A stretch of 64,000 bases of DNA from Bacteroidales bacterium. Its GTDB lineage: Bacteria > Bacteroidota > Bacteroidia > Bacteroidales > P3. The notes under the pieces are model-generated. The model was not told where the DNA came from, did no database searches, and saw only the letters and a list, made by a program, of their open reading frames with translations. Numbering within the stretch: the stretch's first letter is position 1; the number at the start of each line of letters is the position of its first letter. The translations under genes and the position numbers were made by a program. This document shows positions 52,594 through 60,648 of the stretch, piece after piece. The DNA lies in the NCBI GenBank assembly GCA_017446745.1, contig JAFSQF010000113.1:1-64000 (forward strand), written 5' to 3'.

Positions 52594-53090
52594 GGTCGGG
52601 CTTCCCAGCCCGACCAAATCCCCGTAGGGGATACCGTTCAGTAGCCAGCGCCGATTCCTCACATCACCTTTTTCGCATATGTCATCGCATTGGCAAAGCT
52701 GGGAAGCTTTGCCTCCTACATGAGGGATTCCTATCCCGACCAATGCGACGACTGGGACGGCACATGGCGATGTTTATCGCATTGGCAAAGCTGGGAAGCT
52801 TTGCCTCCTACATGTAGGAGGTCGGGATTCCTATCCCGACCAAATCTCACTACGTGCAGACAGGATAGAATATGAGGATGTAGGAGGTCGGGATTCCTAT
52901 CCCGACCATATCCCCGTAGGGGATACCGTTCAATAGCCAGTGCCAATCCAGTTTCCATCTCCATCAATCCCCGTAGGGGATTCCGTTCAATAGTCACCGC
53001 CAATCCAGTTTCCATCTCCATCAATCCCCGTAGGGGATTCCGTTCAATAGATAATGAATATGTAATATGCCGCCCCTCCGGGGCTCGGAT
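52594..53090. repeat. Palindromic repeat cluster with a 57-bp tandem
   Basis: GGTCGGGCT-TCCC-AGCCCGACC (52594-52615) and its variant GGTCGGGAT-TCCT-ATCCCGACC (52820-52841, 52886-52907). GGCAAAGCT-GGGA-AGCTTTGCC is at 52692-52713 and 52784-52805. A 57-bp tandem beginning ATCCCCGTAGGGGAT is at 52910, 52967 and 53024 (2.5 copies), with an earlier partial copy at 52618. GCCCCTCCGGGGC is at about 53072. No ORF is credible here. Confidence 0.9.
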
Positions 53091-54011
53091 AGGGATGGTT
53101 GCGTTGTTCCGTTGGCTTTTGTTGCGTCGGATTTGCAACCATGTGTTCCGCCATGCCATCTAACAGTCCTTGGTACATTTTTTTATATCATTTTTCAGCC
53201 TCTCAAAACATAAAAAAATGTCATATTTTTTACTTTTGAAATATTGTTTATTAATCAGATAATCAGTAATATAACCTTATTTTGACATTTTTCGTTTGCA
53301 AAAGTACCAAAAATTCCATAAACTGAGGAATATTTTTTGGGGTTACAATAGACCACAATGAGTCGTAATGACCTAATGTGGCTTACTATGTATTTGTATA
53401 TCAAAAGTTAACCTAAATAGTAACTTTTTCAGAATTAGGCTATTTTTTTTCGAAATTGACACCATTTTAATTGTTTTTTTCCTCAGTTATGTGGATGAAA
53501 ATTCGGAATATGAGCGTGTTTTAGGTGGTTTTATCAAATGGAAACGCAACAGAGATTCCTAATCATTTGTTGAATTGTAAAAATCAAGCTGTTACGGTGC
53601 CAGATGTTTTGCATACTGCATTCTCTCATTCACTACCGTTTACATTTAAAGGATTATTTTTATCAGATGTTTCAATCATTTGATATACAATAGTTCTATA
53701 CATTACAGACGGCTGCTGAATGTGTGGTATTCAGAGCTTTTTCAGTGATAACTTTTTTTTAATCATTACTTATTAATAATCAGATGCAACTATCATATAA
53801 TCAATATGTTCATGGCTCAAAGCTACGAAAATGACATTTTTGCAAACGAAAAATGTCATCGTGGTCCAAAGTGCAACAAAAAAGAGTACTTCTGGGACAG
53901 ACCACAGCATTGAAACAAACACCGATTTCGGCAGTCCATTTTTGCAAACTGAAATAATGATGTGACTGACGGTGCTGCTGCATTGTAATAATCAATGCCA
54001 GTTGCATAGAA
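53091..54011. other. Long AT-rich non-coding stretch
   Basis: About 900 bp without a credible gene. It holds a minus-strand TACTTTTG box at 53299-53306. A perfect 11-bp hairpin, ATGACATTTTT with its complement and loop GCAAACG, is at 53831-53859. It probably contains decayed sequence upstream of the transposase remnant. Confidence 0.6.
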
Positions 54012-54212
54012 GTGGATAACACCCGCCGCCTGAAAGACGAGGAGGTGCGAGAGCTTATCATTCAGCAATGTGGTGCTGTAACAGAAGAAGAGTTCCGGAA
54101 GTTAGGGCGGGAGCAGCAGGAGAACCTCCTTGACTGGCTGCGCGACGAGGGAGACTCCGTGCGGCAGATTGTCAGCCACACGGGATATACGACCAAACAG
54201 GTGCGTAATTAA
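54012..54212 (+). pseudogene. Remnant of a REP-associated tyrosine transposase (C-terminal end)
   Basis: About 66 codons (GTG at 54012) read LKDEEVRELIIQQCGAVTEE, then EFRKLGREQQENLLDWLRDE and GDSVRQIVSHTGYTTKQV. This matches the pattern of the C-terminal region of RAYT/Y1-type transposases as I recall it (two acidic helices, then a helix-turn-helix ending in a LTGI-like motif). The HUH catalytic core and Tyr domain are absent, so it is non-functional. It sits beside a dense palindromic repeat cluster of the sort such enzymes mobilise. Confidence 0.5.
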
Positions 54213-54445
54213 ACAGATAAGGACAAGAAGAAACAAGCGGACTGAAGGATTAAAGAAGGGCAAAAAGTTCCTGTCCCCTTTCGCCCAAGCCGAGTCGCGA
54301 CAAGAGTCAACGAAGTTAAACCAGCAGCTATGCTGCTTTCTGTGTTATCAGTGATCTCTGTGTGACACCTTGAAACATGAAACTTGACCCCACTCCCAGA
54401 GTGTTAAAACACTGTTAAAATCCACTCTATGTGGAATAAAAGTTG

Positions 54446-54453
54446 TACTTTTG
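54446..54453 (+). promoter_or_regulatory. -7 box TACTTTTG for the first TA-like pair
   Basis: Matches TAnnTTTG, 41 bp upstream of the ATG at 54494. The -33 element is not evident. Confidence 0.5.
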
Positions 54454-54493
54454 CAAAATAAAACATGGAACTCATTTAAAACGACAATATGTT

Positions 54494-54919
54494 ATGTGCC
54501 AGACAGCAGAGATATCACGACATATAGGACGCATCGGACGTCGCTCGTTCGACCGCCGTATGCGGCTGGCCTCACCGCTCTTCGTGGAGCGGCAGGGCGA
54601 GGTGGCCCGCATCCTCAACGAGGTTGACCGGCTCAGCGACCGTCTGCACGACGAGTTCATCACCATCACCGAGGACGACTACCGCATGTTCGGTCCCGAG
54701 CTGAAGATAGTTATCAGCACCCTCAAGGCCCTGCGCCGCGAGAGCCAGTCACGTCCTGAACTGCGCCGCTACGACGAGCGCATGCGCGAGCAGATCCTCG
54801 ACCTCGAGGAACTTGACCACGACATCGTGGAGTTCCGCATAAAAGCCCCCAAGGACGAGGAACTGCAGCAGACGCTGGCCAGTATCAAAGACATAGACTT
54901 CTCCTATCTCTTCAAGTAG
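54494..54919 (+). CDS. Hypothetical helical protein, partner of a RelE-like gene (possible antitoxin)
   Basis: 141 aa from ATG 54494 (MCQTAEISRHIGRIGRRSFD). Highly charged and helical throughout (EVARILNEVDRLSDRLHDEF, ELRRYDERMREQILDLEELD), with no known domain recognised. It ends 3 bp before the next gene, a RelE/HigB-like protein, so it may be its antitoxin or a regulatory partner. Unusually long for a simple antitoxin. The base composition is closer to the core genes than the flanking DNA. Confidence 0.55.
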   Translation: MCQTAEISRHIGRIGRRSFDRRMRLASPLFVERQGEVARILNEVDRLSDRLHDEFITITEDDYRMFGPELKIVISTLKALRRESQSRPELRRYDERMREQILDLEELDHDIVEFRIKAPKDEELQQTLASIKDIDFSYLFK

Positions 54920-54922
54920 GAT

Positions 54923-55351
54923 ATGATACAATTTGTCAGCATTTCTGCATTCAGGGCAGCGCTTAGTGACTTGCTTAAAGTCCGACATGGTGTTTATTCG
55001 GGTGTCCAGGAAGAGATATGCCGTGCTTTTCAGAACGCACCTATTGAACAGATCCGTTCCAATCGCGATATGGTTCTGATGGACTTAGATTCCGTCACCA
55101 TAAAGTTGCGCCTGCCCGACAAGCGTCAGCACCTCTCCAAGTCAGATGGCTACCGCCTTATCTACTTGGTGTTGAAGGATATGCCGGTGGTTGCATTTCT
55201 GACAGTTTATCCCAAGCGAGGCCCTCTTCAGCAACTGGACATCCCGGACGCTGAGCTGAAGGAACTTGTCGAAATATTTACGATTGAGTCCCGCGCCCGT
55301 CAGATTGTAATCCACGACATCAACGACCATCTCAAAGAAATACAACTGTAG
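54923..55351 (+). CDS. RelE/HigB-like toxin candidate
   Basis: 142 aa. The C-terminal half has the RelE-superfamily strand pattern SDGYRLIYLVLKDMPVVAFLTVYPKRGPLQQ, followed by a helix (DAELKELVEIF). The N-terminal half is helical. RelE-type toxins are mRNA endonucleases that are usually about 90 aa, so about 50 extra residues are present. A basic/His catalytic set cannot be assigned by eye. The tight spacing with 54494-54919 suggests an operon. Alternative: a non-toxic RelE-like regulatory protein. Confidence 0.5.
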   Translation: MIQFVSISAFRAALSDLLKVRHGVYSGVQEEICRAFQNAPIEQIRSNRDMVLMDLDSVTIKLRLPDKRQHLSKSDGYRLIYLVLKDMPVVAFLTVYPKRGPLQQLDIPDAELKELVEIFTIESRARQIVIHDINDHLKEIQL

Positions 55352-55499
55352 GCGTACCATTCTCTTCGCCCACAGCCACGCCCTGTGGCGTGACCTTGAA
55401 CAATTTTGATTCAGATTTTCTTCAGATTTTGAGGTCGAAGACCGACCACCAGAAATGTTAAAAAGTTACCCTGATACCCTCTGAATGAGAAAATAATCG

Positions 55500-55507
55500 T
55501 ACTTTTG
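55500..55507 (+). promoter_or_regulatory. -7 box TACTTTTG for the second TA pair
   Basis: Matches TAnnTTTG, 41 bp before the ATG at 55548. Confidence 0.5.
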
Positions 55508-55547
55508 CATCGAAAATATAGTATAATAATATATAAGGTAAACCATT

Positions 55548-55748
55548 ATGGCAAAGACCTATCCTATAATTGACGAAAAGCCGCAAATGCTGGCAGAATC
55601 TGCTGTGGCTTACGGCAGCGTGAGAAACTATGCCGCCCCCGTGACGGGAGTCTCCACGCGTGAGAAAGTGTTGGAAAGTACGATGTCGGTGGATGAGTAC
55701 TTCGACGAACTCATCGAACAGGTGCGCCACGACTATGCGAATCTATGA
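55548..55748 (+). CDS. Small antitoxin of a ParE/RelE-type pair
   Basis: 66 aa. Acidic C-terminal half (MSVDEYFDELIEQVRHDYAN), typical of toxin-neutralising tails. The N-terminal part (PQMLAESAVAYG) lacks a clear helix-turn-helix. The stop lies 14 bp inside the toxin gene, giving the usual antitoxin-first overlapping order. Confidence 0.7.
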   Translation: MAKTYPIIDEKPQMLAESAVAYGSVRNYAAPVTGVSTREKVLESTMSVDEYFDELIEQVRHDYANL

Positions 55749-56418
55749 GGTACGTATCAGCCATGCCGCTCGTCAGGACATGGCACGGCTACGCGTCTTT
55801 CTCGATGAGATGATGTCCGAAGAGGGAGCCGTCCGCTACGCGAACAATATGAGAGCGGAGATAAAGATGCTTTCCCTCTATGCTGACCTCTACCGAAAGA
55901 CCACATCCAAGACGTTCCTGCAAATACATCCCCAGGCACGCCACATGGTGTCGCACAACCGTCGCTGGGATTATGTGTTCCACACAGAGGGAGATTTCGT
56001 CATTGTTGACCGCATCATACCTGCCAAGATGAATAAAGGTTGGCCCACCGTTAGGGCAGGTCGCTCATCTCCCGGCGGAGCTGGTTCATGGTATCAGATA
56101 CGCGCACGGGAGCGTGACTTGAAAAGTAAGTTTACGGTGAAAGCCGTATTGTGGTTTTTTTCGGGCCGGTGTAATTTTGCAGTCGATTTACTAACAAAAA
56201 AATTGACTGCAATGAGCAACAAGAATCAGAAAGACAGGCCCATGTTTGCCGAGATGAACATCAGTGGCAGGCCGCCGGAAACGGAAAGACGAGCCGCTGG
56301 GGCAAGAACACGTTACAGGTCTCGCAGAAAGCGCAGAACACTTATGGTTCATGATTCAGGGTTCAAGGGTGAATGGTTCAAGGTTCAAAGTTCAAGGGTG
56401 AGGGTTAATGAAGAATAA
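55735..56418 (+). CDS. ParE/RelE-like toxin with run-on C-terminal extension
   Basis: 227 aa from ATG 55735. Residues 1-103 form a complete RelE/ParE-superfamily toxin: YEVRISHAARQDMARLRVFL, YRKTTSKTFLQIHPQ and FVIVDRIIPAKMNKGW. No stop follows. The frame continues through a repeat (SKFTVKAVLWFF), past an internal -7-like box (TAATTTTG, 56172-56179) and through MSNKNQKDRPMFAEMNISG, which could be the start of a separate decayed gene (ATG 56212), into a repetitive GGTTCAAGG tract. The ancestral stop appears lost. The toxin core may be intact. Confidence 0.65.
   Translation: MRIYEVRISHAARQDMARLRVFLDEMMSEEGAVRYANNMRAEIKMLSLYADLYRKTTSKTFLQIHPQARHMVSHNRRWDYVFHTEGDFVIVDRIIPAKMNKGWPTVRAGRSSPGGAGSWYQIRARERDLKSKFTVKAVLWFFSGRCNFAVDLLTKKLTAMSNKNQKDRPMFAEMNISGRPPETERRAAGARTRYRSRRKRRTLMVHDSGFKGEWFKVQSSRVRVNEE
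56125..56150. repeat. AGTAAGTTTACGGTGAAAGC element
   Basis: The same 25-bp sequence is at 58132-58156, and the inverse with one change at 58301-58323. In coding frames it yields SKFTVKA/T tails. All three copies lie in the accessory island. Confidence 0.75.
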
Positions 56419-56490
56419 ATGTTGTGAAGGAATGCAATAAATATGGTAGAAAGGCGTTATCTTTACAACAGATAGAAAAAAGTATCGGAT

Positions 56491-57504
56491 ATGATAACTA
56501 AGATAAAATTTGAGAACTTTACGGCTTTTGATGAGTTGGCAGTGTCCTTCTCGCCGGGAATCAATATACTTCTGGGTGAGAACGGTACGGGTAAAACGCA
56601 TGTGATGAAAGCGCTGTATGCCGCCTGCTCGGTGATAGACACGCAAGCCTCTCAGACATACGACCAGAAACTTCGCTCTGTATTCCTGCCTAACAGTATT
56701 GGCAGACTTGTGCATCGGAGTCAAGGGCGAAACTCGGGATCCGTGAAAGTGTATCGCAACGACGGCAGCGAGCCTACAGACCGCTCCATAGGTTGTCATA
56801 TCACCACGCTGAACAAGGCAGAAGTGAAGGTGCTGCGCTGGAATGAAGACAGGCGCAACCCGGCCACCTATATACCCGTGAAGGATATGCTCGCCAATGC
56901 GCCACGCTTCAGGGCATTGTACTCGGAAAAGCATATACACTTTGAGGAGGTCTACTCGGACATCATTGATAAGGCGTTGCAGCCCATACCCAAAGGTAAG
57001 CCTTCGAAGGAACGTGCGAAGTTGCTGGAGATTCTGAATAAGAGTATATCGGGCAGGGTGATTGAAAAGAATGAGACGTTCTACCTGCGCAACCGCTCAG
57101 GTGAACTGGAATTCACGTTGCTGGCAGAAGGGTTCAGAAAACTGGGTCTGCTGTATATGCTTATACAGAACGAGACACTGACAAAGGGGAGTGTGCTGTT
57201 TTGGGATGAGCCCGAGGCGAACCTGAATCCGGTGCTGTCGGAAACCGTTGTGCGAATTCTGCTGGAACTTCAGAAAATGGGAGTGCAGATTTTTGTGGCC
57301 ACACACGATTATGTGTTGCTGAAGGAATTTGAGTTGGCCGCCAATGGGGATTCTGCTGTGCTGATTCATACGCTTTTCCGCAATGGCGATGGCAATATTC
57401 GTTGCGTTTCTACGCGCGACTTTGAAGAGGTTAGCCCTAATGCTATTGACCGGGCTTTCCAGAGTTTGCTTGACAGAGAAATAAACAAAGCCTTTGAGAA
57501 ATGA
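56491..57504 (+). CDS. AAA-family ATPase, SMC/OLD-like (AAA_15/21 type)
   Basis: 337 aa. Walker A GENGTGKT (29-36) after the typical ITKIKFENFTAFDELAVSFSPGINILL opening of OLD/RecF-like ATPases. A signature-like LLAEGFRKLGLLY, Walker B GSVLFWDEPEANLNP and H-loop FVATHDYVLL follow. There is no coiled-coil insert of SMC size and no TOPRIM domain, so it is not an OLD nuclease itself. It overlaps the next gene by 4 bp. Such ATPases pair with effector nucleases in anti-phage systems (Septu, PARIS and retron types); this pairing is not one I can name. Confidence 0.85.
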   Translation: MITKIKFENFTAFDELAVSFSPGINILLGENGTGKTHVMKALYAACSVIDTQASQTYDQKLRSVFLPNSIGRLVHRSQGRNSGSVKVYRNDGSEPTDRSIGCHITTLNKAEVKVLRWNEDRRNPATYIPVKDMLANAPRFRALYSEKHIHFEEVYSDIIDKALQPIPKGKPSKERAKLLEILNKSISGRVIEKNETFYLRNRSGELEFTLLAEGFRKLGLLYMLIQNETLTKGSVLFWDEPEANLNPVLSETVVRILLELQKMGVQIFVATHDYVLLKEFELAANGDSAVLIHTLFRNGDGNIRCVSTRDFEEVSPNAIDRAFQSLLDREINKAFEK

Positions 57505-58019
57505 CGGTAGATGTAGATAACTATAGGTTTGATTTTCCGCAGGCTGTGGATGCCTATAAGTTTGACGAGCGAGACCCATTAAGTCCCCACTATCACGGTG
57601 CTACGGCACTGAAAGCGGTGGATGTCATGGTAGAGATGCCAGCTGAATATGTGTTCATCGAAATCAAGACATACGATGACCTTGCTGACTTCAAGAAGGA
57701 GGGTAAAACGTACGATGACAATGAAGCCAGGAAATACTTGATACGTACATTGTCGCGTAAATACCGTGAGACGTTTCTCTATAGGTTTTGTGAAGGAAAA
57801 ATAGACAAACCTGTCTATTATGTGTGTCTGCTGAACCTTGACGCTGCGCTGGCAGGGTATTGTCGAAAGGAACTATCCAGAATGATTCCGACAGGGAAGG
57901 CAAACAAAAGACGTTGGCACAAGGAGTTGCTGGCGAAGACGAGTTTGTTTGTGGTGGATGAGGCAGCATGGAACCGTAACCTGACGAGATGGGGTACATG
58001 TGAGTATCTTGGAGAATGA
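57501..58019 (+). CDS. Putative PD-(D/E)xK-like effector paired with the AAA ATPase
   Basis: 172 aa, family not recognised. ALKAVDVMVEMPAEYVFIEIKTYDD contains D41 and E54-x-K56 on adjacent predicted strands, the spacing of a PD-(D/E)xK nuclease core. The rest is basic and alpha-rich (LIRTLSRKYRETFLYRF, RKELSRMIPTGKANKRRWHKELL). It overlaps the ATPase stop by 4 bp, implying stoichiometric co-expression. Nuclease function is inference from the motif and context. Alternative: a small regulatory subunit. Confidence 0.6.
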   Translation: MTVDVDNYRFDFPQAVDAYKFDERDPLSPHYHGATALKAVDVMVEMPAEYVFIEIKTYDDLADFKKEGKTYDDNEARKYLIRTLSRKYRETFLYRFCEGKIDKPVYYVCLLNLDAALAGYCRKELSRMIPTGKANKRRWHKELLAKTSLFVVDEAAWNRNLTRWGTCEYLGE

Positions 58020-58400
58020 TGGTATTTAAAGTTTAAAGTTTAAAGTTCGAGGTTTATTTCAACCTTAACGCTAACGTTAACCTTAACTGTGGGCACACAG
58101 ATAGCACAGATAGCACAGAAATACTTGGTTTGTAAGTTTACGGTGAAAGCCGTATTCACCGGCTGCTGCGGAAGATGAAGAAGACCTCCACAGCCTCCTC
58201 CCCAAAGAGTGGAAGGCTGAATAATTAAATCACAAATCATTATTTCACAGACAATATTCCTGCCGAACAGGCCGGGGTGTTGTTCCAGTGTCTTTTCGAC
58301 ACGGTTTTCACCGTAAACTTACTCTCATAAGACAAAAGGTTCAATAATACAGCGGGCCGCCACTTTTTACAGAGCATAATAACCAAATCATGACGGACGA
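58020..58400. other. Repeat-bearing gap with a gene remnant
   Basis: Contains a GTTTAAA triple repeat (about 58028), GATAGCACA twin repeats (about 58100-58118), the 25-bp AGTAAGTTTACGG element (58132) and its inverse (58301). One frame at about 58160-58225 ends EDEEDLHSLLPKEWKAE-stop, like the C-terminus of a lost protein, but an in-frame stop lies just upstream. Confidence 0.5.
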
Positions 58401-59315
58401 ATGATTCAAAAGGATTTTCAAATATTGTTTTCACATATTGGTGCTGAGTTGAAAAGCATACAGCGTGATGGCATAGAATATCTCTGGAACGCTGACAAAA
58501 CCTATTGGGGACGCACGGCACCCATCCTTTTCCCTATTGTCGGGAGATTGGCGAACGATACGCTTAGGATAGACGGTAACAGCTATACATTGAAGCAGCA
58601 CGGCTTTGCCCGCGATGCGGAATTTGTTCCACATCATACGCGAGCATCCCTCCTGAATGGACTTATTCAAATAGAACCCAGCGAGGCTCCCTTGGTGTAT
58701 TCGATGAATCAGGCATGTATTTCTCCGTGCTATCCTTATCTCTTTGACCTTGAGGTGTCCTATAATATGACTGACAGCGAGGTGGTATGTACTTGGACTG
58801 TAAGAAATAAAGGAGACCAACCGATGAACTTCCAGATGGGAGCACATCCGGCCTTTGTCTTGCCCAATTATAATGCCAATGACGAGAATCACGGCTACTT
58901 GCAGTTTTACGACAATCATGGGAATGTTGTCAATCCGAACGTGAGCAATTATCTGATAGACGGGTTGAGACATAGCTATGACAAGCCTCAAAGTATTGCA
59001 GACCCAAACGGTGTTCTTCCGATTACCAACGGACTGTTCATTAACGATGCTATATTGATTGAGGGTAAACAAGTGGGCAGTGTGGCTCTTCTTGACAAGA
59101 AAGGTCACAAGGTGTTATCTGTGATATGTCCACAGGCGGAAGCCTTTGGTATTTGGGCACCAAATAAGCCCGGATGCCCGTTTGTGTGCATAGAACCCTG
59201 GTGCGGCATTGCAGACAGATTTGACTTCGATGGAGATATAGCGGAACGTGAATTGAACCATCAGTTGAAACCAAGAGAAACCTATTTATTCATTTATTCG
59301 ATTCAGATTCATTAA
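58401..59315 (+). CDS. Aldose 1-epimerase family (LacX-like) protein
   Basis: 304 aa. Galactose-mutarotase-like fold: IGAELKSIQRDGIEYLWNAD, WGRTAPILFPIVGRL, GFARDAEFV (conserved HGFAR), MGAHPAFVLP (catalytic His region), CIEPWCGIADR and ELNHQLKPRETYLF. Bacterial LacX-like members interconvert anomers of sugars or sugar phosphates. Its place next to manC, gmd and fucP suggests a sugar feeding GDP-sugar or fucose metabolism. The 35-bp gap to manC suggests one transcript. Confidence 0.9.
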   Translation: MIQKDFQILFSHIGAELKSIQRDGIEYLWNADKTYWGRTAPILFPIVGRLANDTLRIDGNSYTLKQHGFARDAEFVPHHTRASLLNGLIQIEPSEAPLVYSMNQACISPCYPYLFDLEVSYNMTDSEVVCTWTVRNKGDQPMNFQMGAHPAFVLPNYNANDENHGYLQFYDNHGNVVNPNVSNYLIDGLRHSYDKPQSIADPNGVLPITNGLFINDAILIEGKQVGSVALLDKKGHKVLSVICPQAEAFGIWAPNKPGCPFVCIEPWCGIADRFDFDGDIAERELNHQLKPRETYLFIYSIQIH

Positions 59316-59349
59316 GCTATAGAAAATGTGAAACAACCATATAGTAATT

Positions 59350-60444
59350 ATGGCGGGTGGAGTAGGCAACCGTTTCTGGCCGCTGAGCACTCCAGAATAC
59401 CCAAAACAATTTATTGACATCCTTGGAAGCGGACGGACGCTGATACAACTTATAGTTGACCGTTTCAAAGGTGTAGCACCCATTGAAAACTTCTGGGTGG
59501 TGACTAATGCCAAGTATGTAAAGATTGTAAAGGAACAGATACCCGGAATCCCCGAGAGCCATATCCTCGCAGAGCCGGAAGCTCGAAACACCGCTCCTAG
59601 CATTGCTTGGGCCTGTTGGAAGATTAAAGCAGAGGATGAGAATGCGAATATTGTTGTCACGCCAAGTGATGCTGTGGTGATGAACCCCGAAGAGTTCCGT
59701 TGTGTCATCCAGAATTCATTGAACTTCACGTCCAACCACGATGCCATTGTGACTATTGGCATTAAACCCTCACGCCCTGAGACTGGTTATGGTTATGTGG
59801 AAGTGAAAGTTGAGAGTTTAGTTGAGAGTGTTGAGAGTAGCAATACTGTTCAGAGTAGCGAGATAAAGAGAGTACAGGAGTTCAAAGAAAAGCCAAATTA
59901 TGAGACAGCAGAGAAGTATCTCAAGGCTAGCAATTATCTTTGGAATGCCGGCATTTTTGTTTGGAACGTGCAGACCATCGCAAATAGCATCCGTACCTAC
60001 AAACCCATCTTGGCAACTCAGATGGATGAAATAGTAAACTCAGAATCTCCAAACTCTATACATGCCACTGACGCAAAACCCTACACGCTCAACTCTAAAC
60101 TAAAAGAGGTATTCCCTCAGTGTGAGAAAATCTCCATAGACTATGCTGTGATGGAGCCAGCCTCGAAGGACGGAAAGGTATTTACCCATCCTGCTGATTT
60201 TGGGTGGAGTGACCTCGGTAACTGGGCATCGTTGCACGCTAAGCTTCAGAAAGATGAGAATGGCAATGGATCTGTGGGCAATGTGAAGCTGTATGAGTGC
60301 AGAGACTGTGTTGTCCACATGGAGGATGCCAGAAAGGTAGTGCTTCAAGGATTGGATAGCTATATCGTGAGCGAGAAGAACGGCCAGTTCTTGGTATGTA
60401 AACGTAGCGAAGAACAACGTATTAGAGATTTTTCAAGCAATTAA
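59350..60444 (+). CDS. manC: Mannose-1-phosphate guanylyltransferase, start region disrupted
   Basis: 364 aa from ATG 59350. GDP-mannose synthesis from mannose-1-P and GTP. Motifs: MAGGVGNRFWPLSTPEYPKQF, ILAEPEARNTAPSIAW, VTPSDAVV, FKEKPNYETAEKYL, YLWNAGIFVWNV and SIDYAVMEPAS. Homologues usually begin several residues earlier. Here the six codons before this ATG encode NNHIVI, the expected first strand, but the preceding codons are ATG TGA (59326-59331), so the natural start is followed at once by a stop. Either translation begins at 59350 without the first strand, or the gene is impaired, or there is a sequence error. Confidence 0.85.
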   Translation: MAGGVGNRFWPLSTPEYPKQFIDILGSGRTLIQLIVDRFKGVAPIENFWVVTNAKYVKIVKEQIPGIPESHILAEPEARNTAPSIAWACWKIKAEDENANIVVTPSDAVVMNPEEFRCVIQNSLNFTSNHDAIVTIGIKPSRPETGYGYVEVKVESLVESVESSNTVQSSEIKRVQEFKEKPNYETAEKYLKASNYLWNAGIFVWNVQTIANSIRTYKPILATQMDEIVNSESPNSIHATDAKPYTLNSKLKEVFPQCEKISIDYAVMEPASKDGKVFTHPADFGWSDLGNWASLHAKLQKDENGNGSVGNVKLYECRDCVVHMEDARKVVLQGLDSYIVSEKNGQFLVCKRSEEQRIRDFSSN

Positions 60445-60498
60445 TAATTCTAACGATAAATACTCAACTTCCGCAAGTTCTATGTTGGTGATAATGAG

Positions 60499-60626
60499 TG
60501 TCGCTTCGCGACAGAAATCTCGCAAATCCTTTCAAATCTTTCAATATTTATCTGTTTGATTTGACTAGATTTGTAAGATTTCTCGCCATAGGCGACTTAA
60601 TATCAAATATTTCGCATACATGCGAA
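60499..60626 (+). other. Hairpin-rich leader upstream of gmd
   Basis: Hairpin TGTCGC-TTC-GCGACA (60499-60513), a 16-bp inverted pair with 2 mismatches (60513-60528 with 60568-60583), TCGCC-ATA-GGCGA (60582-60594) and TTTCGCA-TACA-TGCGAAA (60609-60626), all between manC and gmd. It could be an attenuating leader or a mobile palindromic element; there is no known riboswitch signature. Confidence 0.5.
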
Positions 60627-60648
60627 ACTTGAATAAATATTTAATTTT

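Noticed and set aside
52910..53050. 57-bp tandem as a short CRISPR
   Set aside because: The whole unit, including the linker, is conserved, so there are no variable spacers.
60445..60648. Known riboswitch upstream of gmd
   Set aside because: The hairpins are simple palindromes and no conserved aptamer core was recognised.
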